DNA from: Rhodoplanes sp963840055
GTDB lineage: Bacteria > Pseudomonadota > Alphaproteobacteria > Rhizobiales > Xanthobacteraceae
Direction: 5' to 3'
Length of the DNA: 64,000 nucleotides
NCBI GenBank assembly: GCA_963840055.1
Contig: CAWIXM010000008.1
Span: forward strand, 124,001-188,000
Of this stretch, positions 61,850 through 64,000 are shown piece by piece. The notes beneath the pieces were generated by a model. The model did not search any database. It saw only the letters and a list, made by a program, of their open reading frames with translations, and was not told where the DNA came from. Position numbers and translations under genes: made by a program. Position 1 is the first letter of the stretch. Every line of letters starts with the position of its first letter.

Positions 61850-62710
61850 TCACGCCGCGTCCGTCTCGTCTTTCCGCTGTTGCCGTAGATTGACGATCAC
61901 CGCGTTCAGCTCCCCGCCGTAAATGAAGATGGTCGCCGTCCAGTACAAGAAGACGAGCGCGATCATTGCCGAGGCGAGGCCGGCATACGTCGTGACATAG
62001 GCGCTCGCGAACTGGGCGAGATAGCGTCCGAACAGCACGCCGGTGATGAGCCACATCGCGAGCGTGACGATGATGCCCGGGGCAATGTCGAGGAGCGACC
62101 GTCTGCCGGCCGGCAGCCATTTATGCACCAGCACGAGGGTGATGACGAGGACGGCCGTGGCGACGCCGAAGCGCAGGAACGTCAACGTCACCTCGAACTG
62201 GCTTAATGCCGGGAAGTGATGCTTCGCCGTCTGTAGAATCAGCGGGCCAAGTACGATGAGAAAAGACAGCGCGATCAGCGCGAGCGCTGCAACCAGCATA
62301 TAGGCGATCGATTCCAGGCGCAGAAGCCACCAGGGACGTTGTTCGACGACGCCATAGGCTCGGTTGAGGCCGATGCGCAAACTCTCGATGCCGTTCGACG
62401 AAAAGTAGAGCGCAAGCGCTCCGCCGATCGTCAACAGCCCCGAATGCGCGGTGGTCAGCACGCTTTCGATCTCGTTCGAGATCGGGCGGGACACCGCCTG
62501 CGGCCAGGCTTCGAGCAGGATCAGCGCGACCTGGTCCGACAGGTTCTGGGCGCCAAGGAATCCGGTCAATGCGGCGACAAAGATGAGAAACGGAAAAAGG
62601 GACATCAGCAATGACAAGGCGATATGGCTCGCAATCGCCCATCCGTCGTCGCGGATGAAGGCGATGAACGCGTCGTAGGCAATGCGGAAGCAGCCGATCA
62701 ATAAGCGCAA
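61850..62710 (-). CDS. YihY/virulence factor BrkB family membrane protein
   Basis: 286 aa with six transmembrane helices. Family signatures: AFIRDDGWAIASHIALSLLM, PFLIFVAALTGFLGAQNLSD and LYWTATIFIYGGELNAVIVN. N-terminal cytoplasmic half-helix, C-terminal charged tail (RQQRKDETDAA). Once thought RNase BN, now regarded as an envelope-associated transporter-like family of unknown role. Confidence 0.9.
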   Translation of the reverse strand: MRLLIGCFRIAYDAFIAFIRDDGWAIASHIALSLLMSLFPFLIFVAALTGFLGAQNLSDQVALILLEAWPQAVSRPISNEIESVLTTAHSGLLTIGGALALYFSSNGIESLRIGLNRAYGVVEQRPWWLLRLESIAYMLVAALALIALSFLIVLGPLILQTAKHHFPALSQFEVTLTFLRFGVATAVLVITLVLVHKWLPAGRRSLLDIAPGIIVTLAMWLITGVLFGRYLAQFASAYVTTYAGLASAMIALVFLYWTATIFIYGGELNAVIVNLRQQRKDETDAA

Positions 62711-63129
62711 GGGGCAGTATCCAAAGCAACGGTTCTCATCCCTTGCCGACGTTTATGGGCTGGCAAGGCGAAAACATGGGGTCGAGTCCGCTAGGGAGCG
62801 CCAGTAATATCAAGTGCTTGCGAGCCCAACGCTTTGTTCATGTCCAACACATGTTCAATATGCGCGCGTGGACAATGGTGGATAGACGGTCGATCGTCAC
62901 GTCGATAATGGCGATCAATTTCGGTCTGACAGTCGGGTCTTTACGACGGCTTCTGTGAGGAGGCGAGGCCCTACGTGTTAGACGCTTCCAGCTCGCGCTT
63001 CATCCCGGAATTATGCACTTTACAAACCAACCGCAGGTTTGTGGTATTGGATAGCTTGGTCGGCAATATTGCCCAGATGATCGATTTGGCCCGGAAATCG
63101 AACGAAAACAGCCCCGTTTCCGGGGCCGT
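62711..63129. other. Intergenic region, no gene recognised
   Basis: Upstream of yihY and downstream of the HEPN-like pair. A frame on + (62743-62958) has no ribosome binding site and no family. The stretch ACACATGTTCAATATGCGCG near 62845 is the only short palindromic structure I noticed. Presumably holds the yihY promoter. Confidence 0.4.
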
Positions 63130-63462
63130 TCACGATGCGTTTGCTCGTTCGGTAAAGGTGGTTGCGGGGGCTCGCAACCGTGGTGGTAGACTCTGCGGGG
63201 GCATGTCGCCGGGCTTCGCCAGCATGTCCGGGAGCAGCTCCGGGGCCAAAGGCTTGACGGCGGCATACAGCCTGACGATGTCGTGCTGGTAAGTGAAGAC
63301 GGGCCGGCCGTTCATCAGCAGCGCCGCCTTGAGATACTTCTCCAGGCAACGAACGGCGAGCCAGAAGAAATCGATATTGAGGTCTTCGTGATAGCACCAC
63401 CGCGCCGTGACGTAGTTGTCGTCGGCAGTCCGTCGCCATGGCCGTCCTAATCCATATGCCAT
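63130..63462 (-). CDS. HEPN-like domain protein
   Basis: 110 aa, ATG 63462. Helical protein with the HEPN pattern DDNYVTARWCYHEDLNIDFF, WLAVRCLEKYLKAALLMNGR, TYQHDIVRLYAAVKPLAPEL. The hallmark RNase motif R-x4-6-H is not evident; TYQHDIVRL occupies that place. It overlaps the previous gene's end by 16 bases, so the two are translationally coupled. It could be an RNA-binding or inactive HEPN protein of a defence or stress module that extends past the window. Confidence 0.55.
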   Translation of the reverse strand: MAYGLGRPWRRTADDNYVTARWCYHEDLNIDFFWLAVRCLEKYLKAALLMNGRPVFTYQHDIVRLYAAVKPLAPELLPDMLAKPGDMPPQSLPPRLRAPATTFTERANAS

Positions 63463-63950
63463 GTCTCGATGGGATATTCGCCTTCCCTCGCCGCAGACAA
63501 CCGGGCGTCGAGGATGGTGCCGTGGAGCTGCGTCCAGAAGCCGCCGACGACGGCCAGGACGTCGGACGCCCGCACAAGGGTCCCTCGCACGACCAGGCTG
63601 CCGTCGTCTCTCGTAATGACGGGATACCGGAAAACCAGGGACTTGTGAAAGTCGGACAGTAGCCGGATCAGCGTGGCCGAGCGTTCGTCCTCGAGACGCA
63701 GACCGATGGACGCGGCTTGCGCATAGGCCCGTTCGATGTCATGCCCGAGGTCCCGCGGCTCATGGTCCCCGAAGCCTCCGCGCGCGACAAGATACGCCTT
63801 GAGGATCAGCTCCAGGGCGTGGCTCATCAGAAAGTAAATCGGCGCGTTGATATCGGCAGAGCGGTCGCGGATCAGGGTGTCCGCGGCCCGGAGATAGGCC
63901 CGCGCATCGTTGAAGAGCTGCATGCCAAAGATGCCGAGAGGTACCCTCAT
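63447..63950 (-). CDS. HEPN-like domain protein
   Basis: 167 aa, ATG 63950. Helical, with SxALELILKAYLV (MSHALELILKAYLVARGG) and LGHDIERAYAQA, the two core helices of HEPN-family proteins (DUF86/AbiV-like). Catalytic R-x4-H is not apparent (EPRDLGHDI reads R-x3-H). First gene of the pair as far as the window shows; genes to its right may complete the system. Fold call is from pattern only. Confidence 0.55.
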   Translation of the reverse strand: MRVPLGIFGMQLFNDARAYLRAADTLIRDRSADINAPIYFLMSHALELILKAYLVARGGFGDHEPRDLGHDIERAYAQAASIGLRLEDERSATLIRLLSDFHKSLVFRYPVITRDDGSLVVRGTLVRASDVLAVVGGFWTQLHGTILDARLSAAREGEYPIETWHMD

Positions 63951-64000
63951 GGCATGCGGTATAGCATGGTCCTGGATGCGCGGAACGCCGGCTGGGCGTC

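Noticed and set aside
62770..62810. GGTCGAGTCCGC...GCGCCA resembling a tRNA 3' end, possible att site
   Set aside because: The T-arm does not pair properly and no acceptor-stem partner or integrase lies near, so it is probably chance.

Overview
The window is GC-rich, densely coded bacterial chromosome. Its gene content and order point to an alphaproteobacterium of the Hyphomicrobiales (Rhizobiales), probably close to Bradyrhizobiaceae/Xanthobacteraceae. The supporting signs are the J-domain protein-cobS-cobT cluster next to rpmB, the order SUV3-type helicase-Hsp15-like S4 protein-FdxA-CarD, an intracellular PHB depolymerase, Ku/LigD end joining, and two candidate promoters of the alphaproteobacterial EcfG type. 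This placement is inferred from content; no rRNA, tRNA, phage, IS element or CRISPR array was seen.

Layout. 1-3.5 kb: RlmD-like methyltransferase (frameshifted, runs off the left edge), TlyA and Dxs, all leftward. 3.7-7.25 kb: Ku and LigD, a two-gene NHEJ operon. 7.3-7.8 kb: an MNT/HEPN pair whose HEPN gene is gutted by a palindromic repeat. 7.8-10.4 kb: pirin, three small ORFs and a TetR regulator with a duplicated operator-like site. 10.5-18.6 kb: a sodium:solute symporter (DUF4212 subunit plus large subunit) flanked by two CBS/DUF294 signalling proteins, with small membrane proteins between. 19-25 kb: GlcG/HbpS-like protein, a frameshifted lytic transglycosylase, and two paralogous single-pass membrane proteins flanking a peptidoglycan-binding protein. 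25-28.3 kb: CDF-like transporter, FAH-family enzyme, shikimate dehydrogenase and a secreted protein. 28.3-35.7 kb: FadR-type regulator diverging from a TRAP transporter plus lutABC, a likely lactate uptake and oxidation unit. 36-40.8 kb: GlmM, an ABC-2 exporter and PhaZ. 41.2-47.3 kb: IclR regulator, an SCP2-like/molybdopterin fusion related to pyrogallol-phloroglucinol transhydroxylase, its Fe-S partner, and a frameshifted decarboxylase-type amidohydrolase. 47.4-64 kb: DegP-like protease, rpmB, DUF3108 protein, SUV3-type helicase, Hsp15-like protein, FdxA, CarD, an esterase-like phytase-family protein, CobT, CobS, J-domain protein, BolA, YihY and two HEPN-like proteins.

Two themes run through the window. 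First, a family of about 100-bp double-hairpin intergenic repeats occurs about ten times, often touching a stop codon. Second, three genes (rlmD-like, lytic transglycosylase, amidohydrolase) each carry a single-nucleotide frameshift in otherwise well-preserved sequence, so either assembly indels or recent gene decay must be considered. The most novel locus is at 41.2-47.3 kb: a Mo enzyme that keeps the transhydroxylase active-site residues but has gained an N-terminal SCP2-like domain, and whose electron-transfer subunit has lost cluster cysteines.
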